64,000 nucleotides of DNA, taken from the NCBI RefSeq assembly GCF_007489285.1, contig NZ_VLIY01000003.1, positions 186,001-250,000 on the forward strand, written 5' to 3'. The notes beneath the pieces were generated by a model. It was not told the DNA's origin. It saw only the letters and a list, made by a program, of their open reading frames with translations, and ran no database searches. Origin of the DNA: Skermania sp. ID1734. GTDB lineage: Bacteria; Actinomycetota; Actinomycetes; Mycobacteriales; Mycobacteriaceae. The translations under genes were made by a program, and so were the position numbers. The number at the start of each line of letters is the position of its first letter. Within the stretch, counting starts at the first letter, position 1. Positions 36,977 to 44,150 of this stretch are shown here, one piece after another.

Positions 36977-38233
36977 TCAGAAAATCTGCCGCTCGTTCAG
37001 ACGCGCGCGGCGGTCTTCGAGAAAACTGACGACAGCTGGGTCGGTGGCTAAGGCAATGGCTCGATCGTAGGCCTGGCGGGCTGCGTCGCTGTCGCCCGCG
37101 GCGGCGAGCAGATGCGCCCGCGCGGCCCATATCGGTTGGAATTCATCACTTTTCGGTGCCTGCACGCCGTCGAGAAACCGCAATCCCGCCGCCGGACCGT
37201 CCTTTTCACCAAGGACCACCGCCAGCGAGACGGCCGCCCCGAGCGTCGGGGCTCGCGTGAGCAGCGCGCGGTAGAGGGTCTCGAGGGCAATCCAGTCCGT
37301 GGTACCGGTTCGGCGTCGATCGCAGTGCGCCGATTGCACCGCGGCCTCGAGTTGGAATCGCCCTATGTCGCCGTACGAATGCGCGCGCGTCAGCCACCGC
37401 TCACCGGTGTCGATCAGCGCCGTGTCCCACAACTCTGGATCCTGCTCGACGATCGGAACCAGCCTGCCTTCGGCGTCGTACCGTGCCGGTGCTCGGGCGG
37501 TGGCGAACGCAATCAAGGCGGCGAGACCGAGAACTTCCGCGTTGTCCGGAATCAGGTCGATGAGGGTCCGGGCCAGGTAAAGCGCCTCGGCGGCGAGTGA
37601 ATCATTCAGGGAGTCAACGATGCTGCCGCGCCAGTCGATCGCGAAGGCGCCATAAACGGCCTCCAGCACGGCATCGAGTCGTTCTGCCAGCGCGTCTCGA
37701 TCCGGCACCGAGAACGGGATGCCTGCCATCCGAATTCGGCGCTTCGCCCGGACGAGCCGCTGCGCCATCGTGGCTTCGGGCACCGCAAATGCCTCGGCGA
37801 TCCGACGCGCGTCCAGACCGAGGACCGTTTGCAGCATCAGGGGAGTGCGGATGGCCCGATCGATTGCCGGATGGGCACACACGAAGAGCAGTTCGAGCCG
37901 TTTGTCTTCGATTGCGACGTCCTCGATTGCGACGTCACCGGCAGGGGCCGGGGCTGGCTCGGTCGCCGCGTCGAGTTCGGTGGTGGTGCGGTGGGCCGCC
38001 GAACGATACATGTCGCGCAATCGATTTCGGGCGACCGTCAACAACCACGCGGGCGGGTTGGCGGGTATTCCGTCGATGGGCCAGGTTCTCAGCGCGCGCT
38101 CCGTCGCGTCGGACAGCGCGTCCTCGGCCGCGGTGATGTCGCGCGTGGGCGCGGACAGGATCGCGATGAGCCGCCCGTAGTTCTCGCCGATCACGTCGGC
38201 GACCCGGGCACGGACGGCTGCATCCGCCATCAT
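36977..38233 (-). CDS. ECF-type RNA polymerase sigma factor with long C-terminal extension (ECF42-like, DUF6596)
   Basis: A 418-residue sigma factor. Region sigma-2 (residues 10-80) contains DITAAEDALSDATERALRTWPIDGIPANPPAWLLTVARNRLRDMYR. Region sigma-4 (120-175) contains LMLQTVLGLDARRIAEAFAVPEATMAQRLVRAKRRI. The remaining 230 residues are TPR-like helices, as expected for group ECF42, which lacks an anti-sigma factor and uses this extension for control. The gene six bases upstream encodes a DGPF (YCII-like) protein, the hallmark partner of this group. The two are co-transcribed. Targets are not evident from the window. Confidence 0.88.
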   Translation of the reverse strand: MMADAAVRARVADVIGENYGRLIAILSAPTRDITAAEDALSDATERALRTWPIDGIPANPPAWLLTVARNRLRDMYRSAAHRTTTELDAATEPAPAPAGDVAIEDVAIEDKRLELLFVCAHPAIDRAIRTPLMLQTVLGLDARRIAEAFAVPEATMAQRLVRAKRRIRMAGIPFSVPDRDALAERLDAVLEAVYGAFAIDWRGSIVDSLNDSLAAEALYLARTLIDLIPDNAEVLGLAALIAFATARAPARYDAEGRLVPIVEQDPELWDTALIDTGERWLTRAHSYGDIGRFQLEAAVQSAHCDRRRTGTTDWIALETLYRALLTRAPTLGAAVSLAVVLGEKDGPAAGLRFLDGVQAPKSDEFQPIWAARAHLLAAAGDSDAARQAYDRAIALATDPAVVSFLEDRRARLNERQIF

Positions 38234-38239
38234 GGCCGC

Positions 38240-38638
38240 TTACCCGACCGCATCATCGATGCGGCAGCCCGCGCTCCAGGCGCCGTCGACGATGGAGGTG
38301 GCCGCCGGACGCACCTCAATGACGCCGTAGCGCGCGGCCGGGCACTTCTGCGCCCACGCGACGGCGGCGTCGAGATCGGGCACGTCGATCACGAATACCC
38401 CGGAAAGCATTTCCTTCGATTCGACGAACGGGCCGTCCTGGATGCGTAACCCACCGTCGCGGAGGGTGACGCTGGTGGTTGCCGAGCTCGGTGCCAGGAT
38501 GTCGGCGCCGACCAGTACGCCGGCCTCGATCAGGTCGCGCGCGTACCGCTCGAATGCGGCCATCGTCTCGCGGATCATCTCGTCCGGGATTTCGCCGGGG
38601 GCGGGCTCGCCGTGATTGAGCAACAGTGCGTAACGCAT
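38240..38638 (-). CDS. DGPF/YCII-related domain protein, partner of the ECF sigma factor
   Basis: A 132-residue protein of the YCII-related superfamily starting MRYALLLNHGE. The diagnostic DGPF tetrapeptide lies in LRIQDGPFVESKEMLSG near residue 71, and an AVAWAQKCPAARYGVIEVRP segment forms the second half of the dimeric alpha/beta fold. Its biochemical role is unknown; DGPF proteins are found beside ECF42 sigma factors and are often their targets. It is the first gene of a two-gene unit with the sigma factor. Confidence 0.85.
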   Translation of the reverse strand: MRYALLLNHGEPAPGEIPDEMIRETMAAFERYARDLIEAGVLVGADILAPSSATTSVTLRDGGLRIQDGPFVESKEMLSGVFVIDVPDLDAAVAWAQKCPAARYGVIEVRPAATSIVDGAWSAGCRIDDAVG

Positions 38639-38703
38639 GGTCTGGTCCTTTCGGTAGGTTGCGGACACTGACATGACGATCGAGGACCGGCCGAATCGAC
38701 ATC

Positions 38704-40113
38704 TCAGTCCAGATTCGCGGGAAGTGAGAACCCGTGCTGTCCGAGGGTGCTGCGCGCATGCACGATTCCGTGGCGCAGCAGCCCGTAGTCCCAGAGTTTC
38801 GCGGTCTTCAAGGCGTGATGTCGCGCGCAGAGGCATTGCAGGTTGGCCAGAATCGTCCAGCCGCCGTGGACCGGTTTGCTGTGGTCGTACTCCTGAATGT
38901 GGTCGATTTGGCAGTCTGCGGCGGGCACGCAGCATCCCGGGTGGCGGCAGGTTCCGTCTCGAAGACGGACGGCGTCGGCGAGTGCGGCGCTGGGCCGGTA
39001 GGCGAGCGCGCCTGGTGGTGGTTGGGTGAATCCGCCGTGGCCGTCAGGGAATTCGGCATGCACGGTGTGGGGGAAGTCGAGGACGTATTGGCGCAACCGC
39101 GCCAGTAGGTCGTGGGCTTGCGCGATCTGGGCGCTGCCGAAACCGTATGGGCTGGGCGCCGCGACGGTGCCGGCCGGCATGATCGGGCTCACCAGGATGG
39201 TGCCGTGCGCATAGGGGCCGTCGAAGGAGTCGACGGCGCGCTCGGCGGTGTCGATGATTGCCTGCCAGGTGGCGTCGGCGGCCAGCGCGCGCGTGGTTTC
39301 TGGGTCCAGCGCGCCGTATCCCTCGAGATGTGCGGGGTTGCGGCCGATGCCGAGAACGGTGGCCAGCCCGCACATGAGAGTCAGGCGGATCTCCGGGCGG
39401 GGCATGGGCTGTGCGGGTCCGTATTCGCATGCGGGATCACCACATTGGCAGCCCAGACACGACTGTCCGCGCATCAACGCCAGATAGGCATCCGCGCGGC
39501 GTTGGGTGATGCTGCGCGGATCGCCGTGACACACCGTCTTGGCCACGGCCGTGATCAGGGCCGAGACCTCGGCGGTTTCGGTGGCGGTGAGCGTTGCCGT
39601 CACCCGGCCCATGCCGCGTGCGAGCGGTCGTTGCTTGACGTTGCGTTCGCCTTTGGCGCGCTCGTGTGCGCGGCTGGCCCAGTCCGGGTCGTCTTCGGCG
39701 AGCAGGCGGTCGATCTCGGTGCCGAGCTTGCGCGGCGGCAGGGTCTGCGCGGCGTCGAGGATGCGCGGTTCGAGTCGGACGATCGTCGCCAGCGGGGCAC
39801 CGCAGGTGTGTTCGGTGACGGCCTGCACGGCGGGCAGGGTGAGGAGCCCGTCGGTGAACGCCGCGGCAATCTCGGGCATTCGCTCGAGTTCGAAAGAGAT
39901 CCGCAACCAGTCCGCGACCACGGCGTAGGTGGTCGACAGCGCCATGGCGATCTCTTCGAGCGACGATCTGTCATCCGGATTCGGATGCGCTTCCTGAAAT
40001 TCTTTGACCAGAGCTATCTTGTTCGCCGCGGCGGCAGCTTCCGCGCGGCTGGCCGCGGTGATCAGGGTGAGCGTCGACGACTGAGCAGCTGGCCCAGTCA
40101 GTGTTTCGCTCAT
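38704..40113 (-). CDS. DUF222 / HNH endonuclease-domain protein (13E12-repeat type)
   Basis: A 469-residue protein with the DUF222 helical domain (about 20-330) and a C-terminal HNH nuclease motif: CRHPGCCVPAADCQIDHIQEY followed by NLQCLCARHHALK, with the His, Asn and His ligands and the zinc Cys residues in place. Members of this family occur in many copies in mycobacterial genomes, some within REP13E12 elements. No flanking repeat or attachment site is seen next to this copy. The ATG at 40113 starts MSETLTGPAAQS. Function is unknown beyond probable DNA cleavage. Confidence 0.88.
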   Translation of the reverse strand: MSETLTGPAAQSSTLTLITAASRAEAAAAANKIALVKEFQEAHPNPDDRSSLEEIAMALSTTYAVVADWLRISFELERMPEIAAAFTDGLLTLPAVQAVTEHTCGAPLATIVRLEPRILDAAQTLPPRKLGTEIDRLLAEDDPDWASRAHERAKGERNVKQRPLARGMGRVTATLTATETAEVSALITAVAKTVCHGDPRSITQRRADAYLALMRGQSCLGCQCGDPACEYGPAQPMPRPEIRLTLMCGLATVLGIGRNPAHLEGYGALDPETTRALAADATWQAIIDTAERAVDSFDGPYAHGTILVSPIMPAGTVAAPSPYGFGSAQIAQAHDLLARLRQYVLDFPHTVHAEFPDGHGGFTQPPPGALAYRPSAALADAVRLRDGTCRHPGCCVPAADCQIDHIQEYDHSKPVHGGWTILANLQCLCARHHALKTAKLWDYGLLRHGIVHARSTLGQHGFSLPANLD

Positions 40114-40174
40114 GTGTTCGAGTCTATCGTGAGAAGTGCACTGCCGCAATGATTCTGCTGTGGGTGAAATACGG

Positions 40175-40672
40175 CTACGATTCGAGCACCGACGGTGGCC
40201 GGGCGACAACGGGTGGAAGCGTGGACCACGGAAAATTGATCCATCGGTCGGTGCGGCGCCAGACGTATTCGCAGTTCACCTCCGAGTGCGGTTTCTGGTA
40301 GATCACCGCGCAGCGAGCCTCAGCAACATGGGCGGCGCAGAAGTCGCGAACGAGCCGCAGCGTTGCACCGGTATCCGCGACGTCGTCGGCGATCAACACC
40401 TTGGCGCCGGTGAGGTCTACCGGGTTGGGCACCGGAGGCAGCATGACCGGCAGGTCGAGGCGCTCATCGACGCCCGTGTAGTACTCGACGTTCATGACGT
40501 GCAGGTTCTTGACGTCCAGCGCGTAGCCGAGCGCCCCGGCGACGAAGAGCCCGCCGCGCGCGATGGACAAGATGAGGTCCGGCTCGTAGCCGTCCGCAGC
40601 CACGAGCGTCGCCAGTTCACGGCTCGCCGAGCCGAAAGTGTCCCAGCTGAGTTCTTCGCGAGCGGCCATCAT
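40175..40672 (-). CDS. Phosphoribosyltransferase (type I PRTase, Gpt-like)
   Basis: A 165-residue type I phosphoribosyltransferase. The PRPP-binding signature VLIADDVADTGATL lies near residue 84, with the preceding LSIARGGLFVAGALGYAL hydrophobic strand and loop. The length and YQKPHSEVNCEYVWRRTDRWINFPW tail resemble xanthine/guanine phosphoribosyltransferases. It would salvage a purine base. Two ATG codons lie in tandem at 40672 and 40669. The gene stands alone between a palindromic element and the DUF222 gene. Confidence 0.85.
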   Translation of the reverse strand: MMAAREELSWDTFGSASRELATLVAADGYEPDLILSIARGGLFVAGALGYALDVKNLHVMNVEYYTGVDERLDLPVMLPPVPNPVDLTGAKVLIADDVADTGATLRLVRDFCAAHVAEARCAVIYQKPHSEVNCEYVWRRTDRWINFPWSTLPPVVARPPSVLES

Positions 40673-40702
40673 CGAACACTACTGAACCACCAAACCACCG
40701 GC

Positions 40703-40758
40703 GAGACCGAACAAATGGCTCAGAATCCCGCTCTGGAAGCAGCCATTCGTTCGGTCTC
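40703..40758. repeat. 56-bp palindromic element, copy 1
   Basis: An 18-base arm GAGACCGAACAAATGGCT (40703-40720), a 20-base loop (40721-40740) and the complementary arm (40741-40758, one mismatch). A second copy with the same arm and loop lengths lies at 42391-42446. It sits just after the 3' end of the SnoaL-like gene. It may be a REP/MITE-like element or an RNA hairpin; there is no T-tract. Confidence 0.75.
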
Positions 40759-40769
40759 AACAGTCAGGG

Positions 40770-41204
40770 CTAACTCACTGCGGCCGGGATGAGCCCGAGT
40801 TGTTGCAGCAGTCCGAGTTGATCGAGTCGGCCCCACCGCTCGACGATCTTGTCTGCTTCGATGCGGAAGATGTTGATGCCCTTGAGGTAGAGGGTGTTCT
40901 CGGTCGGGTCGGCGCCCATCAACGGCCCGCGGTGGGTGCCGCTGGCGGTGAATCGCTCGACGACGATGTCGCCTTCGGCGACGAGTTGTTCGAGATCGCT
41001 GTGCCAGTCGGGTAATGCTTGGCGGAACATCGCGGCGGCCTGCCGCATGCCCTCCCGCCCGCAGGCTCCAGGGACGGGCGGATCGTGGTCGACATAGGCC
41101 GGGTCGAGGTAGCGGTCGACGGCGTCGAGGTCACCTTTGCTGAACAGCTCCTGGATGAAGCTGTCGACGAGTTGCTTATTGCGAGAGATCTGATCGGTAG
41201 TCAT
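40770..41204 (-). CDS. SnoaL-like ester cyclase-family protein
   Basis: A 144-residue protein of the NTF2-like superfamily, with the SnoaL/ester-cyclase pattern: LVDSFIQELFSKGDLDAVDRYLDPAYVDHDPP, MFRQALPDWHSDLEQLVAEGDIVVERFTASGTHRG, and LKGINIFRIEADKIVERWGRLDQLGLLQQLG at the end. Many such proteins are small hydrolase- or isomerase-like proteins of unknown substrate. A start at 41240 would add 12 residues; 41204 gives the usual N-terminus. It is divergent from the LuxR gene at 41291. Confidence 0.8.
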   Translation of the reverse strand: MTTDQISRNKQLVDSFIQELFSKGDLDAVDRYLDPAYVDHDPPVPGACGREGMRQAAAMFRQALPDWHSDLEQLVAEGDIVVERFTASGTHRGPLMGADPTENTLYLKGINIFRIEADKIVERWGRLDQLGLLQQLGLIPAAVS

Positions 41205-41290
41205 GTCCCAATGCTCGATCGGTTTGTCGCCGGCGAACATCCCAACTATGTGGGGTTTCTTGTGCTCTGTCGGGCGCGCACACTGGTCGG

Positions 41291-42349
41291 GTGAACACAC
41301 GGGCCGCTACCGAGCGCGCCGTGCAAGACGTGATCCGGAGCTGTCGCGCCGGCGGTACCGCTGCGGCGCTCGAGGACGCGGTACTGCGAGGACTACGTCG
41401 GGTGATGCCTATCGACGCAGCGTTCCTCGCGACCGCTGATCCAGAAACACTGATGTTCACGGGCATTCGAGTCGAGGAACCACTGTCGCTCGTATCCGCG
41501 TCATTTCTGGACAACGAGTTCGGTGGTGGCGACGTCAACCGGTTCGCATCGCTGGCGCGCTCGCGCGATCATGTCTCGTCGCTGGATGCGGTGACCGCGC
41601 AGGACCGCATGGCCAGCGCGCGGTATCGAGAGATCATGCGGCCGATCGGCCTCGGTGATGAGTTGCGTGCCGCCCTGGTCACCGGTGATCAGTGCTGGGG
41701 CTACCTGTGCCTGCACCGTGCGGACGGATCGCTCGGGTTTACCAGCAGCGAAACGGCCCTGATCAGACGGCTCGGTCCGCTTATCGCCGAGGGGTTGCGG
41801 CACGCGGTCCTGATGGGCGACGGCCCGAAAATCCCGCGGCCGCCCGCCGGAGTCGTCGTTCTCGATGATGCACTCGACCTGGTCGCGACCACACCCGAGG
41901 GCGACGAGCTGCTCTCGTTGGTCGCCGGGGATGGATCGGCGCGTTTGCCGCTGCCGGGTGTGGTGTTCGCCATCGCGGCTGCGCTGAAGGAGTCGGAGCG
42001 GCGCGATGGTGCCGCGCTGGCGCCCAGAGCCCGGGTGCGCGGCCGTAGCGGGCACTGGCTCGAGATTCACGCCTCGCGGCTACACGGGGTAGAACCGCGG
42101 ATTGCTGTTGTCATTACGCCCGCGGAGCGACCCTCGGCGATCCGGATCATGTTGTCGGCGTACGGTCTTAGCTCGCGTGAACAAGAGATTGCAACGCGCG
42201 TGTTGCGCGGCGAATCGACCCGTGAAATCTCCGACAACCTCCACATCTCGGTCCACACCGTGCAGGACCATCTGAAAAAGATCTTCGACAAGATCGGCGT
42301 ACGCAGCCGGCGCGATCTGGTGGCTCACCTTCTCGGGAACTCCGGCTAG
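41291..42349 (+). CDS. LuxR-family transcriptional regulator with GAF-like sensor domain
   Basis: A 352-residue regulator beginning at GTG. The first 190 residues form a GAF-like sensing domain (VMPIDAAFLATADPETLMFTG, AALVTGDQCWGYLCLHRADG). The C-terminal 65 residues are a LuxR/GerE helix-turn-helix: LSSREQEIATRVLRGESTREISDNLHISVHTVQDHLKKIFDKIGVRSRRDLV. It precedes the phosphohistidine-domain gene cluster, separated by a palindrome and a 22-base motif that recurs at the second LuxR gene. It is therefore a candidate activator of that cluster. Confidence 0.85.
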   Translation: MNTRAATERAVQDVIRSCRAGGTAAALEDAVLRGLRRVMPIDAAFLATADPETLMFTGIRVEEPLSLVSASFLDNEFGGGDVNRFASLARSRDHVSSLDAVTAQDRMASARYREIMRPIGLGDELRAALVTGDQCWGYLCLHRADGSLGFTSSETALIRRLGPLIAEGLRHAVLMGDGPKIPRPPAGVVVLDDALDLVATTPEGDELLSLVAGDGSARLPLPGVVFAIAAALKESERRDGAALAPRARVRGRSGHWLEIHASRLHGVEPRIAVVITPAERPSAIRIMLSAYGLSSREQEIATRVLRGESTREISDNLHISVHTVQDHLKKIFDKIGVRSRRDLVAHLLGNSG

Positions 42350-42390
42350 CGAACTCGCTTCAGTCGCTCATTCCTCCAACAACCGCCGGC

Positions 42391-42446
42391 GAGACCGAAC
42401 AAGTGGTTCAAAATCGCGCTCTGGAAGTAGCCATTTGTTCGGTCTC
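42391..42446. repeat. 56-bp palindromic element, copy 2
   Basis: Left arm GAGACCGAACAAGTGGTT (42391-42408), loop 42409-42428, right arm 42429-42446. It matches copy 1 (40703-40758) with a few changes, some of which keep pairing in RNA as G-U. It lies just after the LuxR stop, so the two copies flank the SnoaL-LuxR pair. The 21 bases at 42368-42388 just before it match the 3' end of the acyl-CoA ligase gene at 60129-60149 in 20 positions. Confidence 0.75.
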
Positions 42447-42477
42447 GCCACTGTGATATCTCTCCGCCCCACACTGT

Positions 42478-42499
42478 CCCCCAAAGTGCACTGGGTCAC
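42478..42499 (+). promoter_or_regulatory. Putative regulator-binding motif upstream of the phosphohistidine-domain cluster, copy 1
   Basis: The 22 bases match 47762-47783 at 19 positions; the conserved blocks are CCAA, GTG and ACTGGGTCAC. The motif lies about 95 bases before the first swivel-domain gene. The second copy lies about 110 bases before the third swivel-domain gene, on the same strand and in the same orientation. Confidence 0.5.
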
Positions 42500-42592
42500 G
42501 TTCCCCTCGTCTTCGTATGGTCCGACCAGCGTCATTGCACGCGCGAACAGTCGAGAAGACGCCCAGGGACGCTGGGCGGAACGGGAGTAGTG

Positions 42593-42955
42593 ATGACCGG
42601 AGATTTGAATCAGGTCGGGACGGGAGTGAACCTTTTCGAAGCAGGTGAGGTGCGCGGCACTGCTCGGTGGTTCAACGACACCGCTGATGTGCTGTCCATC
42701 GATGACGACGACCTGGACGAGACCATCGCATTCGTAAACAAGGGCGGCATGACGTTCTTGTCGCCGATCCTGCCCGATCTGCGCGCGATCGTGTGCACCG
42801 CCGGCAGCCGTGAATCGCACCTGGCGATCCTGTCGCGGGAATCCGATGTGCCGTGCGTGCTTGCGGCCGAACTGACCGGCACGGTAGCCGACGGCGACAC
42901 CGTCGTCCTGGACCTCGGCGACGCCGAGACAGCGCGACTGGCGGTGTCGGCATGA
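42593..42955 (+). CDS. Stand-alone PEP-utilising-enzyme mobile (phosphohistidine swivel) domain protein, unit A
   Basis: This 120-residue protein is essentially one PEP-synthase/PPDK-type swivel domain. KGGMTFLSPILPDLRAIVC leads to the catalytic-His segment GSRESHLAILSRESDVPCVL with His76, then TVADGDTVVLD. In PEP synthase and PPDK this His carries the phosphoryl group between the ATP-grasp site and the acceptor site. Here neither of those domains is present in the chain, so it must work with partners. It overlaps the next gene by four bases. The RSHL-type variant (SHLAIL rather than SHAAIV) is shared with the two other swivel domains of the cluster. Confidence 0.8.
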   Translation: MTGDLNQVGTGVNLFEAGEVRGTARWFNDTADVLSIDDDDLDETIAFVNKGGMTFLSPILPDLRAIVCTAGSRESHLAILSRESDVPCVLAAELTGTVADGDTVVLDLGDAETARLAVSA

Positions 42956-44148
42956 CCGCACAACTCACGCGCAGCGCGAACCTGCAGGCGCTCTACACCG
43001 ATCCCAGCTACGAGCCGACGCTTCAGGAGTGGAACTGGTTGGTGCACGTCGCCGGTGCGGCCTACAAGTCGGAGCTCTCGGCTCGGACGGTGTTCGAGTC
43101 CGAACTGTTCGGGATGAACACCTACATCTTGATGTCGATGATGGAGGACTACCTCCGCGTCCCGGATCGCATTCGCACAATCCGCCAGCACGCCACTCCT
43201 GCGGAACTCGTGGCCAAGGCGCTGCCGATCGGCAACAAGCGCAGCTTTATCAACCTAGCTGCCATGCCCTTGCATTACCTCACGGGCCGTGAGCTTTTCG
43301 TGGACCTCGGCGAAAACAGTCTGGCCGACGGTCTGGAAGATCAACTCGAGGTGCTGCGGTTCTGGCGTGAGGCGACGATCGCCATGCGGACGGATGGCGT
43401 GCTTTTCAACATGGACGCTGATCCGCCGAACAGCTCGCACGTCGTCGGCGAGGGGTTGCTCGACGAGATCCGCGCCAACCTCGTCACGGCCGACGATCAG
43501 GTGAAGACCGGTATCCGCAAGTTCGGTGCCCGGCTCACCGCGTATGCATTTCTCGAAAACTGCGACGCGCGAACGGCGGTGTGCGACACCGGGCCGTATC
43601 AGTTGCCGGACGGCTCGTTCCTCGCGCTGCGCGAAACCTGCACGGACGGGGATGGTGACTTCCCCTGGGTGGACGGCATCCGGGAGACGCTGCCGTTTCA
43701 CCACTTCGTCATCGCCTACCGCCTGCCGGGCGAGATCAAGATGGACAACAACGTCTGGGGCACAGCGTGGTTCACACCGAACGACTACCAGGCGAGCATC
43801 ATCGAGACGCGTGTCTTCTGCACCGACGACGGCACCCTGCGTCCGCTCGGCGCGGAGGATGTCAACGAGGCAACGCAGGCAATACGCAAGGCGCATCGCG
43901 CGCTGTATCAGCGCCTCGCGGAGACCGATCCCGAGGAGCGCAACCTGTACGCGACGCAAATGTATGCCTGGAAGTTGAAAGCCTGGGCACGGCTCGCGGA
44001 CTGTTATGACGACTTCGACTGGAGTATCACGCCGCGAATCGCCGCTTCCTACAACAGGTTCAGCGACCCGGATCTGGCTCTTCAACTCATTGGGGGTGTC
44101 TTCGTTCCTCAAGACCGTGACGGCTGCTTCCGCCCGTTGGGAGATTGA
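42952..44148 (+). CDS. Unrecognised ~400-residue domain protein paired with a swivel domain, unit A
   Basis: I do not recognise this 398-residue protein from any named family. It shares clear blocks with the C-terminal part of 44151-45767 and with 48632-50203. These are FESELFGMNTYILMSMMEDYLRVP near residue 45, a GRELFVDLG stretch, FLENCDARTAVCDTGPY with Cys204, and FPWVDGIRETLPFHHF near residue 240. It has no signal peptide or membrane segment. The ATG overlaps the swivel-domain gene (ATGA). Because the same domain is fused to a swivel domain in the next gene, this chain is probably the acceptor or substrate-binding subunit of a split phosphotransferase. Confidence 0.7.
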   Translation: MTAQLTRSANLQALYTDPSYEPTLQEWNWLVHVAGAAYKSELSARTVFESELFGMNTYILMSMMEDYLRVPDRIRTIRQHATPAELVAKALPIGNKRSFINLAAMPLHYLTGRELFVDLGENSLADGLEDQLEVLRFWREATIAMRTDGVLFNMDADPPNSSHVVGEGLLDEIRANLVTADDQVKTGIRKFGARLTAYAFLENCDARTAVCDTGPYQLPDGSFLALRETCTDGDGDFPWVDGIRETLPFHHFVIAYRLPGEIKMDNNVWGTAWFTPNDYQASIIETRVFCTDDGTLRPLGAEDVNEATQAIRKAHRALYQRLAETDPEERNLYATQMYAWKLKAWARLADCYDDFDWSITPRIAASYNRFSDPDLALQLIGGVFVPQDRDGCFRPLGD

Positions 44149-44150
44149 CC

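Noticed and set aside
38704-40113. DUF222/HNH gene as part of a REP13E12 mobile element
   Set aside because: The family is common as single chromosomal genes; no integrase, prophage gene or flanking direct repeat is visible here.
40703-42446. Repeats as a CRISPR array or insertion-sequence ends
   Set aside because: Only two copies 1.6 kb apart, each an internal palindrome in the same orientation, with no transposase gene between them.
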